Shown piece after piece: positions 25,883-34,803 of a stretch of 64,000 bases of DNA. Position numbers and translations under genes: made by a program. The notes beneath the pieces were generated by a model. It was not told the origin of the DNA, ran no database searches, and saw only the letters and a program-made list of their open reading frames with translations. How positions within the stretch are numbered: the first letter of the stretch is position 1; each line of letters opens with the position of its first letter. Source of the stretch: Extibacter muris (GTDB lineage Bacteria; Bacillota; Clostridia; Lachnospirales; Lachnospiraceae); contig NZ_SMMX01000008.1 of assembly GCF_004345005.1 (NCBI RefSeq), positions 1-64,000 on the forward strand, in the 5' to 3' direction.

Positions 25883-26705
25883 ATGTCACGTATTCTTTAC
25901 AAACAAGATTTCATAGAAATGTGCCACGGAACTGTACTTAGAAGCGATGGGGGCGACTATCCGCTGCAATATGCGATCGAGGAGATCGAGCGGATTGACA
26001 GGGAGAGGCCGATTGAAATAGAATTTGTCAATGTAGATGAGATGGAGGAAGGCCTCTATGCTGTAACAGCAGGAAAACTGGGCCTGTATCTACAAATGCA
26101 GCCGTATGCCATGATTCCCGGGATGGAATCATCGCGCTTCGCAAGATGCAGGAGCTGATGGAGGCTAAGGGAAAGAAGATCGGATATCTCTACACGCTGG
26201 AACATGACTGTATCCAGTCCCCTATTTCCTGAAGGTTGCGTCGGAGGCTGGCATTCCTCTCTTAAATGCGGATTCCTGCGGCAGATCGGTGCCGACGCTT
26301 GGCAATATCCTGACCTGCGTGTACAGACATCCGGTCAGCCCCCTCGTCTATGCTTCCATATATGGAGAAAGCGTAGTAATCGAGACGCCGGATGCCTGTG
26401 ATACTGCAACGATGGAATTGATCGGAAGAAGCATCATAGTTGCTTACGACAATATCCTCATTGCATACTGTCTGCTGCCTCTGAGCAAAGCAGACTGCAA
26501 GGAGTGTCTGGTAGCCGGTTCTGCCACAAGTCTGCAGGAAACCGGCAAGGCGCTGCTGCGCGCGAAAGCGGAACATACGAATCCTGTCGAGAAAGTCCTT
26601 AAGGTGCTGGAAGGCAAATTCCTCTGCAGAGGGACGGTTTTAGAGAAGGAATGGGTGTGCAGGGAAGGATTTGATTTTGGCAGGACCACGGTACCGTTTG
26701 ATTGA
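25883..26705 (+). pseudogene. DUF917 family protein, multiply frameshifted
   Basis: Pieces of one DUF917 protein (S-methylthiohydantoin desulfurase family) lie in successive frames. 'IEFVNVDEMEEG' is at the start; 'DGIIALRKMQELMEAKGKKIGYLYTLEHD' continues in a second frame from ~26125; 'YFLKVASEAGIPLLNADSCGRSVPTLGN' continues from ~26220 in a third and runs to the stop. At least two indels break it. DUF917 genes often neighbour NCS1 permeases of the kind found just upstream, so both probably belonged to a hydantoin- or purine-type catabolic operon that is now decayed. Confidence 0.75.
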
Positions 26706-26721
26706 TGCCAGAGCTCTTCAG

Positions 26722-26753
26722 GGGAGGTATGGGGCAGATGTCCCATACCTCCT
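26722..26753. terminator. Hairpin between the DUF917 pseudogene and coaBC
   Basis: GGAGGTATGGG (26723-26733) pairs with CCCATACCTCC (26742-26752), an 11-bp perfect stem between two convergent genes. A CGTTTTGCTT tail follows on the plus strand, so terminator function is plausible. Confidence 0.6.
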
Positions 26754-26777
26754 CGGCGTCCGTTTTGCTTAAACCAA

Positions 26778-27974
26778 TTATCGGATGCGCTTCAGTATCT
26801 CATCAAGAAGGCACATGGCTACGTCCTCCTTGTCCATGATGCCCAGTTCCGTCTGGGTATCCGGGGTGATGAATGTGACTGCATTCGTGTTGCCCGCAAA
26901 GCCCGCGCCTTCTTCTTTCAGATTATTGGCTACTATCATGTCGAGATGCTTGTTGACAAGCTTCTTTCTGGAATTTTCGACCATATGTTCTGTCTCCATA
27001 GAGAATCCGCATAGGAACTGGCCGGGTGCTTTGTGTTCGCCGAGGTATTTGAGTATATCGTCCGTACGCTCAAGGGACAGGGCCAGTTCGCTGTCTGACT
27101 TTTTCACCTTTTCTTCGCTTACCTGTGCCGGCCGGTAGTCGGCAACTGCCGCCGCCTTAATGATGATGTCTTTGCCCTGGCTGTTGGAGGTTACGGCACG
27201 GAACATGTCCAGGGCAGAGATGACGTGGATGGTGTCCACGAACATCGGAGGTTCCAGAGCGGTCCGTCCGGTGACTAACGTGACGTCTGCCCCGCGGAGC
27301 ATACAGATTCTGGCAATGCTGTACCCCATCTTTCCGGAGGAATGGTTCGTGATGAACCGGACCGGGTCGATTGCCTCCTGCGTAGGGCCGGCCGTGACGA
27401 GGACCTTGAGGCCGGCCATATCCTGGGGCAGGGCGCAGCTCCTTAATACATATTGGAACAGCGTATCGGGTTCCGGCATCTTTCCGCTTCCGGTGTCTCC
27501 GCATGCAAGCCGTCCGCTAGCGGGGGATACCACTTCCATCCCGTATTTCTTAAGCAGCTTAAGGTTGTCCTGCGTGATTGGATTATCATACATGCGCGTA
27601 TTCATGGCAGGCGCGATAATCTTCGGACACTGGCAGGCCAGGACCGTGGTGGTCAGCATATCGTCCGCCAGCCCGTGCGCGAGCCGCGCGATCACATTAG
27701 CGGTAGCAGGAGCGATGATGGCAGCGTCCGCCTTCTTGGCCAGCGCCACATGCTCCACGTTAAATTCAAAATTACGGTCAAATGTATCGGTTATACATTT
27801 ATGGCCGGTCAGTGTCTCGAACGTGACAGGATTGATAAAGTTTCTGGCGTGTTCTGTCATGAGCACATGCACTTCCGCGCCCGATTTAACGAGCAGGCTC
27901 GCGAGAGAAGCGCTTTTATATGCGGCGATTCCGCCTGAGACGCCGAGAAGTATAGTTTTTCCTTGTAAATTCAT
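26778..27974 (-). CDS. coaBC: Bifunctional phosphopantothenoylcysteine decarboxylase/synthetase CoaBC
   Basis: A 398-aa enzyme of coenzyme A synthesis. The N-terminal CoaC flavoprotein half carries 'VSGGIAAYKS', the catalytic His in 'NVEHVALA', the 'PAMNTRMYDNP' motif and the catalytic Cys in 'RLACGDTGSGKMPEP'. The CoaB half starts at ~residue 190 with 'VLVTAGPTQEAIDPVRFITNHSSGKMG' and holds 'AAVADYRP' and a Lys-rich 'SEEKVKKS' loop. It converts 4'-phosphopantothenate plus cysteine to 4'-phosphopantetheine. It appears intact among damaged neighbours. An ECF S-component 3.5 kb away could supply pantothenate. Confidence 0.95.
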   Translation of the reverse strand: MNLQGKTILLGVSGGIAAYKSASLASLLVKSGAEVHVLMTEHARNFINPVTFETLTGHKCITDTFDRNFEFNVEHVALAKKADAAIIAPATANVIARLAHGLADDMLTTTVLACQCPKIIAPAMNTRMYDNPITQDNLKLLKKYGMEVVSPASGRLACGDTGSGKMPEPDTLFQYVLRSCALPQDMAGLKVLVTAGPTQEAIDPVRFITNHSSGKMGYSIARICMLRGADVTLVTGRTALEPPMFVDTIHVISALDMFRAVTSNSQGKDIIIKAAAVADYRPAQVSEEKVKKSDSELALSLERTDDILKYLGEHKAPGQFLCGFSMETEHMVENSRKKLVNKHLDMIVANNLKEEGAGFAGNTNAVTFITPDTQTELGIMDKEDVAMCLLDEILKRIR

Positions 27975-28136
27975 AATATAGATCCTTTCTGTATGAACGA
28001 AATTGTCCCGCTATAGCTGGTATTATCTTATACAGTAACAAATGCAGCTAGATTTTTCCACCATTTTTTACAAACGACAGAAATGCCGTCTCCCGTCTGG
28101 TAAGCCGGTGGTTCGGGGCAGTGACATAGCTTGAGT

Positions 28137-28755
28137 TTAACAGCTTTTTAAGGCGTCATAAAAGCTTCCGCGGTCGGATACCTCAAGGAGCAATGGATGG
28201 TCTTCGATTCCGAGCAGCTTCAGGTATTTTAAGGACTGCGTATGTATTCATAGGTTCCATCAGTTCTTTCAGATAAAGACCGTACTCTTTTGCCATAGCT
28301 TCATATCTATCCTGCCTTTTCTGAGCGTAGAATACGATGCCCATCGCACATTCATCGGACAGAACAGACTCCATGACTTCTACATTCCCCATCTCCTTTA
28401 TCTTATCTGGCAGCTTGTCCTTTGACGCATTGCAGAATTTCAGGAACAATTCCATTATAAAAGTCGCATAATAGCAGGAGATATTCAGCGGCTTTTCTTC
28501 CTCGCCGGAATTCAGCTCTTTCATCTTTTTCAGTTCCAGCAGAATGTTACGGGTACTCTTCATAAACTGTTCCCCTTCTTTGGTAGGGGCAATGCCGGAA
28601 CTGGTCCTGTCGAAAATCTGATATCCCATATCTGCCTCCAGGTTTCTTATCATGCTGCTCAGATATGGCTGTGACATAAAAAGATGCTGGGAAGCCTTGC
28701 TGATAGAGCCATGTTTTGCTACGGCCAGGGCGTATTCCAAATGGTTGAAATTCAT
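28137..28755 (-). pseudogene. LysR family regulator, shortened and frameshifted
   Basis: An intact LysR winged HTH (residues ~1-60, 'HGSISKASQHLFMSQPYLSSMIRNLE') and the first part of the effector domain are open to 28183. A second frame then continues with 'YLKLLGIEDHPLLLEVSDRGSFYDALKSC' and ends at 28137. Even the repaired product (~205 aa) is ~90 residues shorter than normal, so there is an internal deletion and probably a 3' truncation as well. It is divergent from the DUF5058 gene and probably once controlled that locus through the palindrome at 28888-28915. Confidence 0.75.
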
Positions 28756-28887
28756 AACGAACCTTTCTCGGTTCTGCTTCAAGTACCCATAACTAAATAA
28801 CTATACGTGTTATTTTTTTGGGGATAACTAAAGATACACAAAGCATGATATATTTTTAACAGAACAGTCCTGCAAGGATAAAATATT

Positions 28888-28915
28888 GTTTCTATACTGT
28901 TTATTATATAGAAAC
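28888..28915. promoter_or_regulatory. Palindromic operator between the LysR and DUF5058 genes
   Basis: A perfect 9-bp inverted repeat GTTTCTATA/TATAGAAAC with a 10-nt spacer lies in the divergent intergenic region. LysR-family regulators typically bind such sites next to their own divergent target gene. Confidence 0.5.
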
Positions 28916-28959
28916 AGAGAGACGAATGCAAATGTAAAGAATGTAGAGGAGGAACTATT

Positions 28960-29691
28960 ATGAAAGAGTATCTGACAATAGCCGATTCACCTGTAATGTT
29001 TCTGACGTGCGCTATCGTAATCCTGTATGTGCTCTGCCAGTCCTTTCTATTTATGTACCGTGCATGGAGGCATGGGAAAGAGCTTGGCATGTCAAAGCAT
29101 GTCATGAGGAATACGTTAACGGGGAGTGTGTTGTTTTCTATCGTGCCGAGCATACCGATCCTGATAATTCTTGTGATGCTCATGTCCGTGTTGGGCAGCT
29201 ATTTCCCCTGGCTGCGCCTTTCTGTCATCGGATCCAGCTCTTATGAAAATGTGGCGGCCAATATCGCTGCCCGTTCCTACGGCCTGTTGTCATATACGGA
29301 TGAAGGTTACAACGCATCTATTTTTATCGGTTCTATGTGGGCAATGTCTATCTGCATATTGTATGAGCATCTTCTTGTCATCTTCGGGCAGAAAAGCCTG
29401 GACCGGGGGATGATGAAGCTCCGCCAGAAAAAGCCGGTCATCTACAGCCTTCTGATAGACGGGGTGTTCATAGCTATGATGGGATGGTTCTGCGCGCCGT
29501 ATCTGACTTACTGGACCGAGAAACCGGAGCAGGTTCTCTCTCTGGCTGCTTTGGTGACAGCGGCAGTGGCGGCACTTGCATTCAATTGGCTTGCCGGGAA
29601 GACAGGAAAACACTTCTTTATGGAAATGGCTCTCCCTGGCGGGATGCTGTGCGGGATGCTCGGCGCTTACGTAGTTAACCTGCTGATATAG
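28960..29691 (+). CDS. DUF5058 family membrane protein
   Basis: A 243-aa polytopic protein with about six hydrophobic segments, resembling DUF5058. Conserved-looking parts are the early 'SPVMFLTCAIVILYV' helix and 'FSIVPSIPILIILVMLMSVLG'. GAGGAGG lies 7 nt before the ATG. Its function is not established; the family often sits with amidohydrolase or peptidase genes and a second membrane protein, and here such a partner follows 40 nt downstream. It is intact, although its partner and its likely LysR regulator are broken, so it may no longer be useful. Confidence 0.7.
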   Translation: MKEYLTIADSPVMFLTCAIVILYVLCQSFLFMYRAWRHGKELGMSKHVMRNTLTGSVLFSIVPSIPILIILVMLMSVLGSYFPWLRLSVIGSSSYENVAANIAARSYGLLSYTDEGYNASIFIGSMWAMSICILYEHLLVIFGQKSLDRGMMKLRQKKPVIYSLLIDGVFIAMMGWFCAPYLTYWTEKPEQVLSLAALVTAAVAALAFNWLAGKTGKHFFMEMALPGGMLCGMLGAYVVNLLI

Positions 29692-29730
29692 GCTGCTATA
29701 GCGGCCGGACGAGAATGGAGGACAGACAAT

Positions 29731-30262
29731 ATGAAAAAACGAAAAGCAGACTTACATGGTACGTATATCAATTCTACGCACAGGATTGGAAAAATCAGCA
29801 ACAGTATCGCCGTACTATTAATTCTCATGGTACCTGCGGTTATTACGGCTGTATACGGAAGCGGCGTAAAGATACAGTTCGCGAATACGATCAGCGCAAT
29901 CATAACGCTTACTGCAATCTATGGGAGGGTTAGCCTCGTCGAGGTGGTGTCTTTCTCTCCGTTCCTTGAATCGGGAGGGACGTATCTGTCATTTATTACC
30001 GGTAATATCATGAACATGAAGCTTCCGGCAGCCACCAATGCCCTTCGCGTTAACAATGTGGAACGTGGGACGGATGAAGGGGAGGATATACGACACTTGC
30101 CATCGGAGCATCGTCGGTCGTCACTACGGTAATCTTATTTCTCGGAATGCTGTTTTTGGGCCGGATGCTTGTTCCTGTCATAACAGGGCCGGATCTTGCA
30201 CCTGCATTTAACAATGTGACCCCGGCCCTGACCGGAGCACTGGCAGCACCGTATTTCATGAA
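29731..30262 (+). pseudogene. Membrane protein partner of DUF5058, frameshifted and 3' truncated
   Basis: It begins MKKRKADLHGTYINSTHRIG with several hydrophobic segments and reads to 'GNIMNMKLPAATNALRVNN'. An indel near 30,070-30,090 then shifts the frame, and the sense sequence continues as 'TLAIGASSVVTTVILFLGML...VTPALTGALAAPYFMKN'. At about 30,262 the sequence passes without a stop into an MFS transporter interior. The original C-terminus is missing. I do not know its function; the context pairs it with the DUF5058 gene. Confidence 0.65.
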
Positions 30263-31337
30263 GAATAAGAAGATATACCTCATCAACATCATATTTGTCA
30301 GCATCCTGTTCGGAGCCAGCGCTTTCTGCAGGACACTGCCCCAGTTCTATACGCTGGCAGTCGTGAGAGGCATATTTGCCACAGGTGCCACGATGCTTCC
30401 TGTATTGATTCTTATTACGAACTGGTTCCAGAAAAAGCGGGCGCTGGCTATCAGCATCGCGATGGCAGGCTCAGTAATCGGAGGCTCGCTTCTGAGCCCG
30501 GTTATCTGGGGATGGATTGAAGGTGCCGGCTGGCAGAAGGCATATATATATCTGGGTATCATGATGCTGGCCGTTCTTGTTCCGCTGACACTGTTTGTCG
30601 TCAAGAGCAGGTCTTCCGATAGGGGGCTTAAGCCGTATGGGGCAGAAGACGGAGCAGAAAAGACAGACAAGAACAGCCTGCCTGGGCAGGGGATGGGAGA
30701 GTGGAATCCATTGCTTTCAGAACTGAGGCGGCTTCCTGTCTTCTGGATATTCATAGCAGGAGCATTGTGCGTGGCATTCGTGGGCGCAATCCTGTCCCAC
30801 ATTCCGTCCGCTTTGATGGACGCAGGCTATTCACCCGTATTTGCCGCTTCGGTGGCATCCTTGTATCTGGCGATTGCCATACCGGGAAAGCTGGTTCTCG
30901 GCGATGTGTTCGACAGAAAGGGGGCCAGGGCCGGCATCCTTGTGGGCAACATTGCTTTTATCCTGACACCGGTCACGCTGCTTTTTATTACGCATAAACC
31001 GATGGTTTACGTCATGGCGCTTGTATTCGGGCTGGGGACATGTATCGGGACGGTGACGAATTCCATTCTCACAAGCAAGCTCTTCGGTGCAGAACACTAT
31101 GCGGAGAACTATGGATTTGTCTCTATGTTCACAAATGCCGGATATATGCTCGGGGTACCGGCCATCGAGCTCAGCTACGACGTAACAGAATCTTACAATA
31201 TGGCATGGATTTTGCTGGCACTTCTTGGCGTGCTTATGACTGCCGCACTGCTGTATGCTGCTGATTACAGCCGCAGAAGAAATGAAGACGCGGCTACAGG
31301 CATACCTGCACCGGCAGCAGACGGGCAGGCGGTATAG
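30263..31337 (+). pseudogene. MFS transporter, 5' truncated and fused to the preceding gene
   Basis: About 355 codons of a major facilitator of the oxalate/formate or monocarboxylate type, starting 'YLINIIFVSILFGAS' (near the second membrane helix) and ending normally. Motif-A-like 'GDVFDRKGAR' in the central loop is kept. The first ~50 residues and the start are gone; an ATG at 30147 in the same frame would produce a chimera carrying ~38 residues of the upstream membrane protein. That chimera would lack the N-terminal helices, so transport activity is unlikely. Confidence 0.7.
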
Positions 31338-31445
31338 CTGTATGGAATTTAACACTTGATGATTAGGTGCAGGCAATGCTATAATAAAACCGTAATTGTA
31401 TTGTATCTCCGCTGACGGAGAATGATAACAAGGAGGAATTGAATA

Positions 31446-32102
31446 ATGAGAGAAAGAAAACATGACACTCGCTGGATGGTCAGTGTCGCACTTATGGCGG
31501 CTATCGTCATCGTGCTGGCGAATACGCCGCTCGGTATGATTCAGCTGCCGATTATAAAGGCGACAACTGTACACATTCCGGTAATTATCGGAGCAGTGCT
31601 GCTTGGTCCCGGTGCGGGAGCGATATTAGGCGGCGTGTTCGGCATCTGCTCTCTGGTGAGCAACACGATGGCGCCTACCCTGCTGTCATTTGCATTTTCA
31701 CCATTTATGAGCACGACCGGACTTGCAGGTGCGGCCAAGGCAATCTGGATATCTGTGGGATGCCGCATATTGATAGGCATTGTGGCCGGATGGCTCTGGA
31801 TTCTGCTGGCCAGGTTGAAAGTCAGCCAGATGATTGCACTGCCTGTCGTAGGCTTTATCGGTTCACTGGTGAATACGGTTACAGTCATGGGCAGCATATA
31901 TGTATTGTTCGCCCAGCAGTATGCAGATGCGAAGCAAGTAGGGATTACAGCTGTATGGGGACTGATCATGGGAACGGTGACCGCGTCAGGCATACCAGAA
32001 GCGGCAGCGGCAGCGGTACTCGTACTGGCGCTTGGCAAGGTGCTCATCCAGGTGATGAAGAAGATGAACTTCGGCATGTTCAGCGCGCAGGCGGTGCGGT
32101 AG
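31446..32102 (+). CDS. ECF transporter S component, probably pantothenate-type
   Basis: A 218-aa six-helix substrate-binding subunit of an energy-coupling factor vitamin transporter, with the S-component loop 'TTVHIPVIIGAVLLGPGAGAILGGVFGI'. It docks to a shared EcfAAT module, not encoded here. AAGGAGG lies 9 nt before the ATG, and TATAAT-like sequence is near 31379. In related Clostridia a similar S-component lies next to coaBC and is predicted to take up pantothenate; the nearby coaBC (26.8 kb) supports that, but the substrate remains inference. Confidence 0.8.
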   Translation: MRERKHDTRWMVSVALMAAIVIVLANTPLGMIQLPIIKATTVHIPVIIGAVLLGPGAGAILGGVFGICSLVSNTMAPTLLSFAFSPFMSTTGLAGAAKAIWISVGCRILIGIVAGWLWILLARLKVSQMIALPVVGFIGSLVNTVTVMGSIYVLFAQQYADAKQVGITAVWGLIMGTVTASGIPEAAAAAVLVLALGKVLIQVMKKMNFGMFSAQAVR

Positions 32103-32144
32103 CGTGCCTGCTTGCGGCTGGATAGCTTATAGGATAGAATTTAA

Positions 32145-32204
32145 CCGGCAGTTGAGAATTGCCGGAAGGCCAGGTATCGATAATTCTGATACCTGGCTGT
32201 TTTA
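32145..32204 (+). terminator. Tandem hairpins terminating the ECF gene
   Basis: CCGGCA/TGCCGG (32145-32165) is followed by a perfect 10-bp stem GCCAGGTATC/GATACCTGGC (32169-32197) and TGTTTTATT. The second is a good intrinsic terminator. Confidence 0.8.
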
Positions 32205-32288
32205 TTACAAGCGATCTCCTGGATTGCAATCGCTTATTCAATCAGAACCATCATATTGAAATATTTTCCGGAACGGAAGGGGCGTTTT

Positions 32289-33353
32289 TGTAGGTTTGTC
32301 AAACATTTGTTACACTGACCGTAAATAATCCTTTAAGACCTCATTCGGTGTTTTCCAGCCTAGAGGGCGCATGGGGAAATTATTATAGTCCCTACGGTTA
32401 TACACCTTCAGCTGCGCAGCAAAGTCCTCAAAGGAATAGAACAGATGGGTCGCATAAAAACGTTCATTATTTTTCCGATGGCTGCGCTCTACCTTCCCGT
32501 TGTGACGAGGGGTAAAGGGACGGATGACTTTGTGCTTTATCCCGTGTGCTTCCAAGTGCTTTTGCAAGAGGGTCGGCTTGTCCCGGTGAGAAGTAAAGCG
32601 GTTGGTGAATTCCGACCCATTATCCGTCTGGATGCACTCGATGGAGATGGGGAACGCTTTTACGAGGTGTTCCACAAACTGCGCGGAAGAATAGGTGCTG
32701 TGTTCCTCAAAGGCTTCCACGAAGCGCCATCTGGAATACTCGTCAATGGCAGTGTACTGGAAGAACTGCTTCCCAATGACCCTGCTGTTTTTGAGGCAGG
32801 CGGAAGGGACGAATTTCACATCCACCTGAATACGCTGCCCGGGATACTCCATCTGCTCATAGGGCTTAGGGATGTACTTTGGATTGGGTGGATGTACGGC
32901 CATGATGCCCTGTTTTTTGAGGAAGCGGTAGAGTCCGGTGATGGAGCGGGAATAACCGCGCTGCCTGAGTTTGACCCAGAAGACGACCAGTCCGGCATCA
33001 GGGTTACGGCGGCGCATATCCGAGATAAGTTTTTCTTCCTGTGGGGTATGCTGGTTGGGGTGATGGTGAGGCCGTCTGGAGCGGTCACGGAGGGAATCCA
33101 TGGAGCCGTCAAAGCGGCGTTTCCAGCGGTAGACATACTGCCGGTTGGTCTTGTATTTGACAGCCGCCTTGGTGACGCCATACTTCTCAGCGTAGCGGAT
33201 CAGGGATAGACGGTATCTCATATCTTGTGTTATACTAGCCATAGCAGGGAACTCCTTTGTTTATGTTGTGGTTGTGGTGACTAAAATATAACACAAAGGA
33301 GAGAACCCTGCATTTTAATTATTCAGTTGTAACACATGTATTGTAATCCTACA
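32289..33353 (-). mobile_element. IS481-family insertion sequence, complete
   Basis: A 1,065-bp element bounded by inverted repeats beginning TGTAGGTTTGTCAAACAT (left) and TGTAGGATTACAATACAT (right, minus strand). The match extends over ~28 bp with a few mismatches and includes a shared TGTTACA. One transposase gene fills the inside. No obvious target duplication flanks it, so the copy may be old or its flanks rearranged. It lies between the ECF gene and the molybdenum hydroxylase operon. Confidence 0.85.
32310..33242 (-). CDS. IS481-family transposase
   Basis: A 310-aa protein: an N-terminal helix-turn-helix (residues ~10-55, 'YGVTKAAVKYKTNRQYVYRWKRR') and an rve integrase core with the DDE residues in 'IQVDVKF', 'IQTDNGSEF' and 'NGKVERSHRKNNERF'. 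AAAGGAG precedes the ATG. It appears intact and probably active. Confidence 0.92.
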   Translation of the reverse strand: MASITQDMRYRLSLIRYAEKYGVTKAAVKYKTNRQYVYRWKRRFDGSMDSLRDRSRRPHHHPNQHTPQEEKLISDMRRRNPDAGLVVFWVKLRQRGYSRSITGLYRFLKKQGIMAVHPPNPKYIPKPYEQMEYPGQRIQVDVKFVPSACLKNSRVIGKQFFQYTAIDEYSRWRFVEAFEEHSTYSSAQFVEHLVKAFPISIECIQTDNGSEFTNRFTSHRDKPTLLQKHLEAHGIKHKVIRPFTPRHNGKVERSHRKNNERFYATHLFYSFEDFAAQLKVYNRRDYNNFPMRPLGWKTPNEVLKDYLRSV

Positions 33354-33382
33354 TCCGCCCGTGAAGGCAGATGATTTTCCCA

Positions 33383-33457
33383 TTGCATGAAGCGTGCATA
33401 TATGGTAGAATATATCATTGCAAGGTGCGAATGACTGGACTCATTTGCACCTTTTTT
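33383..33457 (+). promoter_or_regulatory. Promoter and immediate hairpin/U-tract before the xdh operon
   Basis: TTGCAT (33383) and TAGAAT (33406-33411) are 17 nt apart. About 10 nt later a 13-bp hairpin AAGGTGCGAATGA/TCATTTGCACCTT (one mismatch; 33422-33452) ends in TTTTTT. Any transcript from this promoter meets the terminator at once, so the hairpin may be an attenuator or a stop for upstream transcripts. The 70-nt leader that follows leads to the TTG start at 33527. Confidence 0.55.
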
Positions 33458-33526
33458 CCGCAGTAAACAAGGTGACATTATTGAACGGATAACGTCCTGT
33501 GAGGGAGAAGAGAAAGGAGCCATATT

Positions 33527-34336
33527 TTGTTTTCGGTAAACCAATATGTTAAAGCAAGAACGCTGAAAGAGGCGTACGAGCTGAATCAGGCGCGGAACAG
33601 CCGTGTCATGGGCGGCATGATGTGGATGCGGCTCGGGAATGCAAGAGTTCAGACGATAATAGATATATCCGGTCTCGGGCTTGACCAGATTGAGGAGACA
33701 GACCATGTAATTAAGATAGGGGCGATGTGTACGCTGCGTACGCTGGAACAGCGCGAAAGGCTGCGTAAGATGTACGGTGGCGCCATTCAAGAGGCGGTCC
33801 GTCATATCGTAGGTGTCCAGTTCCGCAACCAGGCGACCGTTGGAGGAAGCATCTAAGGGAGATACGGCTTCCCAGATGTACTTACGTGCCTGCTGGCTCT
33901 GGATACGTTTGTGGAGTTGTATAACGGCGGGACGATTCGGCTTGCTGAATTTGTCAGCCACAGGCCGGACAACGACATATTAGTGTCTGTCATAATAAGG
34001 AAGCGCGAGCGAAAGATTCGATATGCTTCTGTACGCCGGACAGCGACGGATTTCCCCGTGCTTGCCTGTGCCGTGGTGACAGGGCTCCTGCACGGCGAGG
34101 AATGCTGGTACGTATCTGCAGGGGCCAGGCCGATGCGGGCTTCGCTTCTGGAAAAGGGATGGAAGATATCCAGTGATACGGATGCGGAGCAGATAGCCGC
34201 CTATGCGAAAGAGGCGGCAGAAGAATCCTCCTATGGGAGCAATATGAGGGGGAGCGCCGGGTACCGGAGGCATCTGGCAGAAGTCCTGATCAGGAGGGCA
34301 ATTACGTCAATCGTATCGGAGGAAGCAGAAATATGA
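33527..34336 (+). pseudogene. xdhB: Xanthine dehydrogenase-type FAD-binding subunit, nonsense codon
   Basis: A 269-codon molybdopterin dehydrogenase FAD-binding subunit with 'ARNSRVMGGMMWMRLG' and 'FRNQATVGGSI', the flavin-binding GGSI motif. A TAA at 33854 directly follows GGSI, and the same frame continues 'GRYGFPDVLTCLLALD' to the natural end. One base change from a Tyr codon would create this stop. The TTG start has an AAAGGAG site 9 nt upstream. Product: flavin subunit that passes electrons from the Mo/FeS subunits to NAD. Confidence 0.85.
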
Positions 34337-34803
34337 TGGTTCAGTTTATATTAAATGGTAAAGAGACGGTGGCGGATATCCGTGAGGACGCGGTCCTGCT
34401 TGATGTGCTCAGGGATCTTGGCTGCAGCAGCGTGAAATGTGGCTGCGAGACGACGAACTGTGGATTGTGTACCGTGTGGATAGATGGGAAATCACGGCTT
34501 TCCTGTTCCGTGCTGGCCGCGGCTGCGGAGGGAAGAGAGATTACCACGCTGGAAGGTGTCGAGAGGGAGGCGGCAGAGTTCGGCTCATTTCTGGCGGCTG
34601 AAGGAGCAGAGCAGTGCGGCTTCTGTTCTCCTGGGTTTATCATGAACGTGCTGGCAATGGCCAGAGAGCTTGAAGATCCGGCTATAGATGAGATTAAGGA
34701 ATATCTGTCCGGCAACTTGTGCCGCTGCACCGGATATATGGGTCAGCTGCGCGCGATTCGGAAATATATGCAGACGAGAGGGGAGGGGCCGGCATGCGTG
34801 TAG
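34333..34803 (+). CDS. xdhC: Molybdenum hydroxylase 2Fe-2S subunit
   Basis: A 156-aa protein with the plant-type [2Fe-2S] motif CGCETTNCGLC plus a downstream Cys (residues ~37-60), and the second cluster motifs CGFC...CRC in the helical domain. Length and both clusters are standard for the small subunit of xanthine dehydrogenase or aldehyde oxidoreductase-type enzymes. It overlaps both neighbouring genes by a few bases. It is the only undamaged subunit, so the holoenzyme cannot form from this locus. Confidence 0.88.
   Translation: MMVQFILNGKETVADIREDAVLLDVLRDLGCSSVKCGCETTNCGLCTVWIDGKSRLSCSVLAAAAEGREITTLEGVEREAAEFGSFLAAEGAEQCGFCSPGFIMNVLAMARELEDPAIDEIKEYLSGNLCRCTGYMGQLRAIRKYMQTRGEGPACV

Noticed and set aside
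27160-27981. A 273-codon open frame on the plus strand opposite coaBC
   Set aside because: It is the antisense shadow of a well-conserved coaBC gene; it has no family features and low-quality composition.
32445-33209. A 254-codon plus-strand frame inside the IS481 element
   Set aside because: Antisense to the transposase, whose DDE motifs are clear; no independent evidence of coding.
32270-33370. Target-site duplication of the IS481 element
   Set aside because: The bases left of 32289 and right of 33353 do not match, so no duplication can be claimed.
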